DNA of 64,000 nucleotides, taken from contig CANMTU010000001.1 of NCBI GenBank assembly GCA_947501005.1, positions 1,450,501 through 1,514,500 on the forward strand, written 5' to 3'. The translations under genes and the position numbers were made by a program. The notes beneath the pieces are model-generated. The model did no database searches. It worked only from the letters and a program-made list of their open reading frames with translations, and had not been told where the DNA came from. The stretch is from an uncultured Erythrobacter sp. (GTDB lineage Bacteria > Pseudomonadota > Alphaproteobacteria > Sphingomonadales > Sphingomonadaceae). How positions within the stretch are numbered: the first letter of the stretch is position 1; each line of letters begins with the position of its first letter. This document shows, in pieces, positions 1-7,231 of this stretch.

Positions 1-409
1 GCCGCCGGGCGACCATCGCACGGCTGTCGGCATCGGCCTGTTCGAGAATCGAGTCCGCTTCGGTTCGGGCGGAAGCGAGCATTGCCTCGGCATCGGTCTC
101 CGCGCCTTTGATCTTGGCAGCGTATTCCTCGCGCAGCGCCTCGGCCTCGGCGCGAAGCTGCTTCGCCTCGTCGAGCTGGTCCTTGATCGCCTGAATCTTG
201 CCGTCGAGGCCGCCGGCGATGGTCTTGTGCGCCTTGGCATAGAACACCGCGATCAGCAGCAGCAGCAGCATTGCGACCGAAACCCACTGGAACGGCGCGA
301 AGCCGAACAGTTCGGGTTCGAAGTGCACCGGCGCGCCGCCGTGACCTTCCTCGATGTACGCCTCGGCCGGTTCGGTGGCGAAGACTTCGGGGGGCAGGGT
401 ATCAGCCAC
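1..409 (-). CDS. atpF: F0F1 ATP synthase subunit b (3' part beyond left edge)
   Basis: Subunit b of the membrane F0 sector, part of the peripheral stalk that holds F1 still while the c-ring turns. Only the first 136 codons are in the window. The frame opens with GTG at 409-407 and overlaps the TGA of the b' gene (404-402). One membrane segment follows (FAPFQWVSVAMLLLLLIAVF), then a long charged, Ala/Glu-rich helix typical of the dimeric stalk. It is the last gene of the visible atpI-B-E-b'-b series. Translation is probably coupled to b'. The GTG start is inferred from the overlap; the family call is secure. Confidence 0.9.
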   Translation of the reverse strand, partial: MADTLPPEVFATEPAEAYIEEGHGGAPVHFEPELFGFAPFQWVSVAMLLLLLIAVFYAKAHKTIAGGLDGKIQAIKDQLDEAKQLRAEAEALREEYAAKIKGAETDAEAMLASARTEADSILEQADADSRAMVARR

Positions 410-896
410 GGGCGAGTGCCTCCTGCACGGCGCGATGAGCTTCGGGCCGGGCAACGTTGATGTTGGCGATCTTGGCGACGATGTCCTGCGCCGCTTCGGT
501 CGCGACGGTTTCCAGTTCCGCCAGCGCCTCGCGGCGGGCATGGTCGATCTGGATCTCGGCGGCTTCGACTTCCTGGTCGAAACGCGCCTGGGCCGTAGCG
601 AGAACGTCCTGCGAGCGGGCCGCCGCATTGCCCTTTGCCTCGGTCACGATGGCATGCGCCGCATCGCGGTTCTGCGCCTCGCGGACGCGCCAGGCTTCTT
701 CCTGCTGGTCGGCTGCATCGCGCGCAGCCTTGGCAGCGGTAAGATCGGCACCGATCTGGCTTTCACGATCGGCGACCGTCTGCATGATCTTGGGGACCAT
801 CCCCCGCCCGATCACGAAGAAGGTGATGCCGAAGAACACCAGAAGCCAGAAGACCTGGCTGGTGATGGTTTCGGACAATTGCGCAATCTGAGGCAT
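402..896 (-). CDS. atpF2: F0F1 ATP synthase subunit b'
   Basis: A second, diverged b-type stalk subunit (b'), 164 residues, as found in alphaproteobacteria and phototrophs, where b and b' form a heterodimer. It begins MPQIAQLSETITSQVFWLLV, with a single membrane helix at about residues 15-32, followed by a long coiled-coil helix rich in Ala, Glu and Arg. It lies 72 bases after atpE and overlaps the b subunit start by 8 bases. The length is normal for b'. Some databases use atpG for this gene; that symbol also means the gamma subunit, so context should decide. Confidence 0.93.
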   Translation of the reverse strand: MPQIAQLSETITSQVFWLLVFFGITFFVIGRGMVPKIMQTVADRESQIGADLTAAKAARDAADQQEEAWRVREAQNRDAAHAIVTEAKGNAAARSQDVLATAQARFDQEVEAAEIQIDHARREALAELETVATEAAQDIVAKIANINVARPEAHRAVQEALARG

Positions 897-968
897 CGAA
901 CACGCTCTACAATAAAATCGGCCGGCCTGCCCGCGCCATGGCGACGGGCAGGCCGGATCGTTCGGCGC

Positions 969-1193
969 TTACTGGAAGATCAGCAGCGCGGCGATGACGA
1001 AGGCCAGCAGGCCGAGAAGTTCGGCACCGGCGAAACCGATGAACAAGCGGCCCTGCTGCCCGTCAGCGGCGCCCGGATTGCGCAGCGCGCCTTCGAGGAA
1101 CTTGGCGAAAACGTTACCCACGCCGATCGAGGCAAGACCCGCGCCAATAGCGGCGAGACCGGCTCCGAGCAGCTTTGCAGCTTCTGCGTCCAT
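969..1193 (-). CDS. atpE: F0F1 ATP synthase subunit c
   Basis: Proteolipid c subunit (74 residues) that forms the rotating proton-carrying ring. Two hydrophobic helices flank a polar loop with R38-N39-P40, the F1-contact loop that is usually RQP. The proton-binding carboxylate is E58 in the second helix ([12 protein letters not shown]). Glycine-rich packing ([17 protein letters not shown]) in helix 1 is typical. There is no sodium-type signature that I can recognise, so proton coupling is the expected mode. It sits between atpB and the b' gene. Family and start are clear. Confidence 0.97.
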   Translation of the reverse strand: MDAEAAKLLGAGLAAIGAGLASIGVGNVFAKFLEGALRNPGAADGQQGRLFIGFAGAELLGLLAFVIAALLIFQ

Positions 1194-1235
1194 TATGTAA
1201 ACTCCTTAGTCTAGATCAGATACGTGATTGAAGGA

Positions 1236-2024
1236 TCAGTGCAGGTTTTCGGCGTCGTTGATATACAGCGCCGTCAGCAACGCGAAAACATAGGCCTGGA
1301 TGCCCGCGACCAGCAGTTCCAGCGCGCAAATCCCGATCATTAGGATCATGCTGGGAATGCCGATGCCGACCGCGAAGAGCGGGCCGGCATTGCCGCCGGA
1401 AATAACGAAGCTCGACAGCACTTCCAGCAGGACGTGCCCCGCCATCATGGCCACGAACAGCCGCAGGCCGAGGCTGAAGGGGCGCACCATGAACGAGATG
1501 AACTCGATCGGTGCGATGACCGGGGCCATCCACCACGGCGTACCGTGCGGCAGGAACAGCGAGAAGAAATGGAGCCCGTGCTTGAAGAAGCCGACCGCGA
1601 GCACGATCGTGAAGCTCATGATGGCCAGCACGCCGGTCACGGTGAAGTGGCTGGTGAAGGTAAAGGGATGCACGCCGATGACGCCCAGCGGCATCAGGCC
1701 GAGCAGGTTGGCGAACAGGATGAACATGAAGAGCGTGAAGACGTAAGGCACGTATTTGCGCCCTGCCTTGCCGATATTGGCTTCCAGCATCTGGTCGATG
1801 AAGCCGGTAAAAGTCTCGACCATCATCTGCCAGCGGCCGGGCACCAGCTCGCGCTTCATCCCGCCCATCACGAAAGCGAACAGCACCAGCGTGGTGATCA
1901 GCATCCACAGCGCGCTGTTGGTGAAGGCGATGTTGATTCCGGTTGCGCCCAGGGCCCACGATTCCGAACCGAAAAGCGGCTCGATCGTGAACTGGTGCAT
2001 CGGGTCGACTTTGGCTTCTGCCAC
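1236..2024 (-). CDS. atpB: F0F1 ATP synthase subunit a
   Basis: Subunit a (262 residues) provides the two proton half-channels next to the c-ring. Several hydrophobic helices are visible. The essential arginine is R188 in the motif SLGLRLF, equivalent to R210 of E. coli. The N-terminus (MAEAKVDPMHQFTIEPLF) is typical of alphaproteobacterial a subunits. It lies 42 bases upstream of atpE and just after atpI in the same direction, so it belongs to the F0 operon. Nothing unusual is seen. Confidence 0.97.
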   Translation of the reverse strand: MAEAKVDPMHQFTIEPLFGSESWALGATGINIAFTNSALWMLITTLVLFAFVMGGMKRELVPGRWQMMVETFTGFIDQMLEANIGKAGRKYVPYVFTLFMFILFANLLGLMPLGVIGVHPFTFTSHFTVTGVLAIMSFTIVLAVGFFKHGLHFFSLFLPHGTPWWMAPVIAPIEFISFMVRPFSLGLRLFVAMMAGHVLLEVLSSFVISGGNAGPLFAVGIGIPSMILMIGICALELLVAGIQAYVFALLTALYINDAENLH

Positions 2025-2078
2025 GTCCGGTTCCGTCCCTAATCCGTTGTTGCGGCCACGAAGGCGGCGTTGCGAAGC

Positions 2079-2399
2079 CTACTCGCCGGGCCGCTTGCCA
2101 GCCGCGCGAAAAATGTTCCTGAAGGCGACGACGATCCCGAGGAACAGTCCCGCCAGCAGACCCCATGGATTGGTGTCGGTGAAATAGCCAATGGCATACC
2201 CGATCACCGCACCACCCAGAACCCCACCGAGAAGATCGGCCAGAACGCGGTTTCCGGCGCGATAATCCGCGTCGGATTCCGGCGATTTCGGCCGCTTGCG
2301 CAGATCCTCGCGCTGTTGGGCATCCGCGAGGCGCCGTTCCAGTGCGTCAATCCGCGCATCCCCCTCGACAGGTTCGCGTGCGGGTTCGTCATCGCTCAT
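2079..2399 (-). CDS. atpI: ATP synthase accessory protein AtpI/AtpZ-like
   Basis: A small membrane protein (106 residues) at the head of the F0 operon. It has a charged N-terminal half, then two membrane segments (VLADLLGGVLGGAVIGYAIGYF and WGLLAGLFLGIVVAFRNIF), as in AtpI/AtpZ proteins thought to help c-ring assembly or magnesium supply to the ATP synthase. The frame is open further upstream, but ATG at 2399 has an AAGGAG site a few bases before it, so I take this start. The C-terminus is GKRPGE. Position and topology support the call; sequence conservation in this family is low. Confidence 0.85.
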   Translation of the reverse strand: MSDDEPAREPVEGDARIDALERRLADAQQREDLRKRPKSPESDADYRAGNRVLADLLGGVLGGAVIGYAIGYFTDTNPWGLLAGLFLGIVVAFRNIFRAAGKRPGE

Positions 2400-2551
2400 G
2401 CCAGGCTCCTTGAAAAGGGGGTTGCGCGGCACGGGCAGAGACTTGCCCGCCAAGGGCGCCGCCCCCTTAGAAGGGGCGTTCGAGCGAGTCAACCAACGCA
2501 ATCCGCGCGTGGCACGCAAGGCGCGGATATTTCGCGGTGTCGGCTATCCGA

Positions 2552-2959
2552 TCACGGGCAGCGCGCGTCGCGCAGCGGGCGGCCGCTGCCGCGGGTCTGC
2601 CAGCTGCCGTCGGGCGCCTGGTACTTCTCGCCCGGCGCGGTCGCGAGGATCGCCTGGCAACCGGCCGTCAGCGCATATTCCTCCAGCGTCGCATTGGTGG
2701 CCTGCGCGCGCTGTGAATAAAGAGCGCGGCGCTTGATATTGATGTCGTTGACGAGACGGCGCAGTTCGGGCGATCCGCCGCCGACAATGCCGAGATATCC
2801 GTCCATCTTCTCGCCCACCTGGCCGGACGAACGGGCTTCGGCATAGGCGGGGTCGCGCTGCGCCGCGGCGGGGCTGGCCATGCCACCGATCGCCGCCAGG
2901 GCGAGCGCGCCGACCGCCAGACGCCGTACGCCGCGCATGAAATTGGTTTGCTTCGTCAT
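2552..2959 (-). CDS. ydbL: YdbL family periplasmic protein (DUF1318)
   Basis: A 135-residue protein with a signal peptide (hydrophobic stretch ending ASPAAAQ), then the YdbL/DUF1318 core: YAEARSSGQVGEKMDGYLG near the mature N-terminus and PGEKYQAPDGSW near the end. These match E. coli YdbL in order and spacing. In E. coli it is encoded with ydbH and ynbE, which act in phospholipid movement to the outer membrane. YdbL is proposed to modulate that complex. Here its ATG shares one base with the stop of the ynbE-like gene (TGATG), so translation is coupled. One extra Cys pair (TAGCQ and DARCP) lies in the C-terminal part. Confidence 0.85.
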   Translation of the reverse strand: MTKQTNFMRGVRRLAVGALALAAIGGMASPAAAQRDPAYAEARSSGQVGEKMDGYLGIVGGGSPELRRLVNDINIKRRALYSQRAQATNATLEEYALTAGCQAILATAPGEKYQAPDGSWQTRGSGRPLRDARCP

Positions 2960-3153
2960 CAGAAAATGTCCGCGTTCTCTTCTATCGTGTTGCCCGCATC
3001 TTCGGCGAGCCGGTATATCACTTCCTGCCGGATATTGACATTGAGTTCGATCACGATCGGTTCTTCAGGGGCGTTGACCGTGATGCAGCCCCCGGTGCAG
3101 AGTGCGATCGCCAATACCGGCGTGCCTGTGGCAATTAGCTTAGCGTTGGTCAT
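2959..3153 (-). CDS. ynbE: YnbE-like lipoprotein
   Basis: A short protein (64 residues) that looks like the outer-membrane lipoprotein YnbE, partner of YdbH. The N-terminal hydrophobic stretch ends at a Cys (ALCTGGC, C23) that fits a loose lipobox. The following segment, NAPEEPIVIELNVNIRQEV, closely follows the E. coli YnbE pattern of an APKEPI core with alternating hydrophobic residues. The latter could form the beta-strand that docks on YdbH. The ATG overlaps the ydbH stop (ATGA at 3153-3150). The -3 position of the lipobox is Thr, which is not ideal, so lipidation is inferred. Confidence 0.8.
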   Translation of the reverse strand: MTNAKLIATGTPVLAIALCTGGCITVNAPEEPIVIELNVNIRQEVIYRLAEDAGNTIEENADIF

Positions 3154-6100
3154 GGCCCCTCTTCGCTTTCTTCAGTCTGAATGACGGGTGTTGGCGGCAC
3201 CTCGATGGAATCGTCCGACGCGTCGGCTTCCTCGCGATCCTCACGTTCTTCCACTTCCTCATCCGTGATCTCCTCGCGCAGCAGCCGCCTGCCGTCGTCA
3301 GACAGCAGGCCGAGCGAGCGCGGATCACGCACAGCGGACGGATCGTAGAGCGATTTGAGCGAGGAAATGAGCTTGTAGAACGGGGCGCGCAGATTGATTC
3401 GGAATTGCAGCGGCAGCGCGGCGAGGCGGCGGGTGATGAAATTGCGTTTCGCCCCCTCCCCCTGGCTGACGCCGTCGAACCGGACCCGCGTGACGATCTC
3501 GCCGGTCAGCGGACCGTCCATCCCGATCGTCATGCGGTTGTAGTCGAGGCTGCGCAGCGCATCGAACGCGAAATTCGCGATCGGCGAGAGGTCCTCGTAG
3601 GTCAGTTCGCCGACATAGGACACATTGCCCCCGGGCGGGCGCGAGATAAGCAGCCCTTCTTCGATCCTGCCATCACCGTTCCGGTCGAACACGATCGGCA
3701 GCACCCCGTCGAACGTGCCGGTTGCCGCGATATTTTCCAGGTCGAGTTGGGCGACGAATTGCGCCGCCTCGAGCCCGACGATCTCGAACACATAACGACG
3801 TTCCTCGCTGAGACCGATATTGAGGTTCGTCTCGCGCAGGATCAGCCTGCCGCCCATGAACGGCCACGAGCCGCCTTCCACGGCAAGGACCTCGCCGCCG
3901 CGCAGACCGAATGCCACCTCGCCATCGGTCACCTCGATCCCCGGATTGACCGAGGCGACGCGCAAGGTCTGCCCGGGCGCGGTCGTCAGCCCGAGGAGGT
4001 CGTCGAAGACGATGGTGCCGCTCGCCCCCCGCACTGGCCCGAAGGCCGCCGCGAAATCGAGATCGTCGGAAGAGAACGCGCCGGTGCTACGGACATCGCC
4101 GCTTGGCGACCAATCGATCCGCCCGGTTCCGCTGACGGCCCCGCGGACATTGGCGACGACGCCGAGCGCAAGGCGGGAAAGCTGATCGGGTTGCAGGCCC
4201 TCGTCGAACAGAATTCCCGGCAGGGACAGATCGGCAAAGCCTGTGCCGTCGGCCAGATCGTGGCCTATGTCGGTCTGCAGCACGAGCCGTTCGCTGGCCG
4301 GGTTCAGCAGATCCGCCTCGGCGGTGATGACGTTGTTTTCCAGCCTCAGTCGCGCGTCGCGCGCGATCAGGGGTTCGAACCGGTCCTGCGCCTGCCGGTC
4401 CAGCAGGCGGAACGCGCCGTCCGACAGGCTCAGAACGCCGCCGTTGTAACGCCATTCGCCCGAGGCCTCGACGATGTCGAGCGGGACGGCCGGCAAGGTG
4501 ACCTCGGCGTCCGCGAACGTACCGCCCAGGTCCGAGCCGAGCCGGGCGTCGAGGTCGGAGATCGTGAACCGCGTCGGCCGGTCCGGCGGCCCCAGAGCGA
4601 CGTCGACCTCGGCTGCGCGCAGCACGCCGGGATAGGCCATGCCGATCGCGCCGGTGCGCAGCCGGATAGGCGTCGCCGCCAGCGTGCCGACCAGATCGAG
4701 CGAGGGCGCACCCGCCGCGAACCGCAGACCGGCGTCGCCATAAGCGAGGATCGGGCGGCCGGGGGCGGGGCACACCTGCACCGCCTGCCCGCGCAGGCGC
4801 AGATTGGCGTAGCGCAGGCTCGCAAAGCGCGGGGTGATGCAATCCTCCCACAAGGCCAGCTCGCCGCCCGCGCCGAGCCGGCCGGACACGGGCAGCCGAA
4901 GATCCTCGACCTCGCCGCCCGGCAAGGCGCCGCTCGCCGCAATGTTGCCCGCGAAGGCGAGCGCGCCGTTCGGCGCCTGCCGCACGACGAGATCGGGCAC
5001 GGCAAGCCGCGACCGGCCCGCCGCATAGGGTTCCATTCGCAGGCGGAACACGCTGGAACCGCCGGCCGAACGTTCCATCCGCCCGCTGATTCGCGGCAGG
5101 CCGGTGCCGGCAAGCGCAAGATTGCCCGACAGCGTCGGCCGCCCCCCCTGCCCCGCACGCGCCAACTCGACCCGCGAGAGCGACATGATCCGTTCCCCCG
5201 CCCCCCCGGTCAGTTCGGCCTGCGGGACGATCAGGTTCCAGCTATCACCGGATTTGCGAAACCGCACATCGGCCGACAGGGCGCTGCCGCGTGCCTGCCG
5301 CTGCAAGGCCTCAGCAAATCGCTGCACGAGCGGAGCCAGGAACGTCTCGTCGGCGCCGCGCACCACGCCGTTCATCGCCGCCAGGGCGTTCCGGCCGAGG
5401 CGCAGCCCGTTGCCTTCGACGCGGGTCTCGACCTCGATCCTGTTGCCCGGTAGCGAGCGCGCCGATCCCTCCAGCGTCGCCAGCGCGGCGCTCGCCTGCG
5501 GCGTGTCGAGCCCGCGTGCGGCCAGCATGTATCGCGTCGACCATTGTCCGCCTGAAACCTGGCCGCGCACCGTCCCGGTCACCCCGCCGACCGTGTTCGC
5601 ACCATATCGCGCCGCGCCGCTTGCCACGCGCGCGGTGAACCGCGGCGCGGCGAGATCTGCCCCCGCCCGCAGATCGAGCTGCACATCCGCCGACGACACC
5701 GCCGCCTCGGCACCGCAATTGACGCCCCGCACCCGCAACGGCCCGGAAAAGCGCGGTGCGCCCGCTTCGAGCTCCACCCGGCCATAGGCGGTCAGGCGTT
5801 CGGCGGAACAATCGGCGATCGCGAAGCCGGGGGCGGTCGCGGCGAGGATGCCGGAGAATTCCTCCGCCAGATTGCCCGACCCTTCGAGCTTGAAGCCGAC
5901 CGCGCCATAGGGGCTGGCGATCCGACCCCGCCCATCGCGGATGGTCAGGTCGAGATCGGGCAGCCCGCCCGGTTCCTCCGTCTCGCGGTAGATCAGGGAA
6001 TCGAGGGCGCCGAAGCTGATGCGGCCATCCACGAAGCGGCCGAACACACGCGGCTCGATCAGTTCGACCGACTCGATCTCCGGCAATCCGAAGCCGTGGC

Positions 6101-6452
6101 GCAGGCGCACGATGGCGCGCCGCGCGGTGAAGTCCGGATCAGCCGGATCGCCGACGACCAGATCTCCGATTACCTGCGTTTGCGGACCGATCTGCTCGAT
6201 CCGGTAGGTCGCGGGCAGATCGTAGGCGGCGAGCTGGTCCTGCAGGAAATCGTCGGCGATGCGCGTGCGGTTCGTCCAGGCAATCGCGACGATCGCCACC
6301 AGCACCAGCACCGCGATACCGGGGAAGGCCCACCGCTTCCTGCGCCATCTGGGCTTGGAGCGGGGCCGCGAACGGGCGCGTGCGAGGGATGTTGCCGGCG
6401 GTTCGCCGTCGACCCGATCCGCGTCCATGTCCCCTTCCATCACCGGCCGCAC
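3150..6452 (-). CDS. ydbH: YdbH-type AsmA-like intermembrane lipid transport protein
   Basis: A large envelope protein (1100 residues) of the TamB/YhdP/YdbH group, thought to form a bridge of beta-strands from the inner membrane along which phospholipids reach the outer membrane. After a basic N-terminus there is one membrane anchor (WAFPGIAVLVLVAIVAIAW, about residues 42-60). The rest is repetitive beta-rich sequence (LxLxGxL patterns) with a GTFDGVLPIVFDRNGDGRIEEG segment and an acidic tail. The call is anchored by the ynbE- and ydbL-like genes directly after it. It is longer than E. coli YdbH (about 880 residues). The first ATG (6452) is used. Confidence 0.85.
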   Translation of the reverse strand: MRPVMEGDMDADRVDGEPPATSLARARSRPRSKPRWRRKRWAFPGIAVLVLVAIVAIAWTNRTRIADDFLQDQLAAYDLPATYRIEQIGPQTQVIGDLVVGDPADPDFTARRAIVRLRHGFGLPEIESVELIEPRVFGRFVDGRISFGALDSLIYRETEEPGGLPDLDLTIRDGRGRIASPYGAVGFKLEGSGNLAEEFSGILAATAPGFAIADCSAERLTAYGRVELEAGAPRFSGPLRVRGVNCGAEAAVSSADVQLDLRAGADLAAPRFTARVASGAARYGANTVGGVTGTVRGQVSGGQWSTRYMLAARGLDTPQASAALATLEGSARSLPGNRIEVETRVEGNGLRLGRNALAAMNGVVRGADETFLAPLVQRFAEALQRQARGSALSADVRFRKSGDSWNLIVPQAELTGGAGERIMSLSRVELARAGQGGRPTLSGNLALAGTGLPRISGRMERSAGGSSVFRLRMEPYAAGRSRLAVPDLVVRQAPNGALAFAGNIAASGALPGGEVEDLRLPVSGRLGAGGELALWEDCITPRFASLRYANLRLRGQAVQVCPAPGRPILAYGDAGLRFAAGAPSLDLVGTLAATPIRLRTGAIGMAYPGVLRAAEVDVALGPPDRPTRFTISDLDARLGSDLGGTFADAEVTLPAVPLDIVEASGEWRYNGGVLSLSDGAFRLLDRQAQDRFEPLIARDARLRLENNVITAEADLLNPASERLVLQTDIGHDLADGTGFADLSLPGILFDEGLQPDQLSRLALGVVANVRGAVSGTGRIDWSPSGDVRSTGAFSSDDLDFAAAFGPVRGASGTIVFDDLLGLTTAPGQTLRVASVNPGIEVTDGEVAFGLRGGEVLAVEGGSWPFMGGRLILRETNLNIGLSEERRYVFEIVGLEAAQFVAQLDLENIAATGTFDGVLPIVFDRNGDGRIEEGLLISRPPGGNVSYVGELTYEDLSPIANFAFDALRSLDYNRMTIGMDGPLTGEIVTRVRFDGVSQGEGAKRNFITRRLAALPLQFRINLRAPFYKLISSLKSLYDPSAVRDPRSLGLLSDDGRRLLREEITDEEVEEREDREEADASDDSIEVPPTPVIQTEESEEGP

Positions 6453-6486
6453 TTGCGCGCTGCGCTGGCGAAAGGCAATGCGCTTG

Positions 6487-7212
6487 ATGGATCGACAGCA
6501 AGGAGACAGCGACGTGGCCGCAGAGGCGGGGAAAGCGGCGACCCATTCCGGCGCAGGCCATCGCGAGCGGCTTCGCGCCCGTCTCCTGGGCGGCGGCGCG
6601 GAAGCGCTGGCGGACTACGAACTGCTCGAATTCCTGCTGTTTGCCGCGATCCGGCAAGGCGACACCAAACCGCTCGCCAAGGCACTGATCGCGCATTTCG
6701 GTTCCTTCGCCGCGGTGCTGAACGCCGAGCCTGCGGCCCTCACCCAGGTCAAGGGCATGGGCGAGGCGAGCGCGGCGTCGCTCCATGCCGTATCGCTCGC
6801 GGCACGGCGGATGGCGCGCGGCGCCGTGCAGGACCAGCCCATGCTCGGCAGTTGGCAGGCGCTGCTCGACTACCTCGCGATCGACATGGGGCATCTGAAG
6901 CACGAGCGGGTCCGCGTGCTCTATCTGGATACGCGCAACCGGCTGATTCTCGATCACCTGGCGGCGGAAGGCTCGATCGACGAGGCCGCGATCCACCCGC
7001 GCGAGGTGATCCGCCGCGCCTTCGACATCGGCGCGACCGCCTTGATCCTCGTGCACAACCATCCCAGCGGCGATCCCGAACCCAGCCGGGCCGACATCGC
7101 CATCACCAACCGCATCGCCGAAGCCGGCCGCCTGCTCGGCGTGACCGTCCACGACCACGTGATCGTGGGACGCGGTACGCATGTTTCCCTGCGGACGAAG
7201 GGGCTGCTCTAG
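6487..7212 (+). CDS. radC: RadC/JAB-domain protein
   Basis: RadC family protein (241 residues) with an N-terminal helix-hairpin-helix-like part (LTQVKGMGEASAASLHAVSLA) and a C-terminal JAB/MPN metalloprotease-like domain. The metal-binding motif is HNHPSGDPEPSRAD at about residue 190 (His-x-His...Ser...Asp). The cellular role of RadC is not settled, despite its old DNA-repair name. Two ATGs are possible: 6478 and 6487. An AAAGG at 6471-6475 is only 2 bases from the first and 11 from the second, so I give the second. It is divergent from ydbH, with about 30 bases between starts. Confidence 0.9.
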   Translation: MDRQQGDSDVAAEAGKAATHSGAGHRERLRARLLGGGAEALADYELLEFLLFAAIRQGDTKPLAKALIAHFGSFAAVLNAEPAALTQVKGMGEASAASLHAVSLAARRMARGAVQDQPMLGSWQALLDYLAIDMGHLKHERVRVLYLDTRNRLILDHLAAEGSIDEAAIHPREVIRRAFDIGATALILVHNHPSGDPEPSRADIAITNRIAEAGRLLGVTVHDHVIVGRGTHVSLRTKGLL

Positions 7213-7231
7213 CGCCCCCCGAACGCAAGGT

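Noticed and set aside
3405..5453. An open plus-strand frame of 682 codons, antisense to the ydbH-like gene
   Set aside because: Composition is typical of a frame mirrored from a GC-rich gene; no motif, signal or ribosome site.
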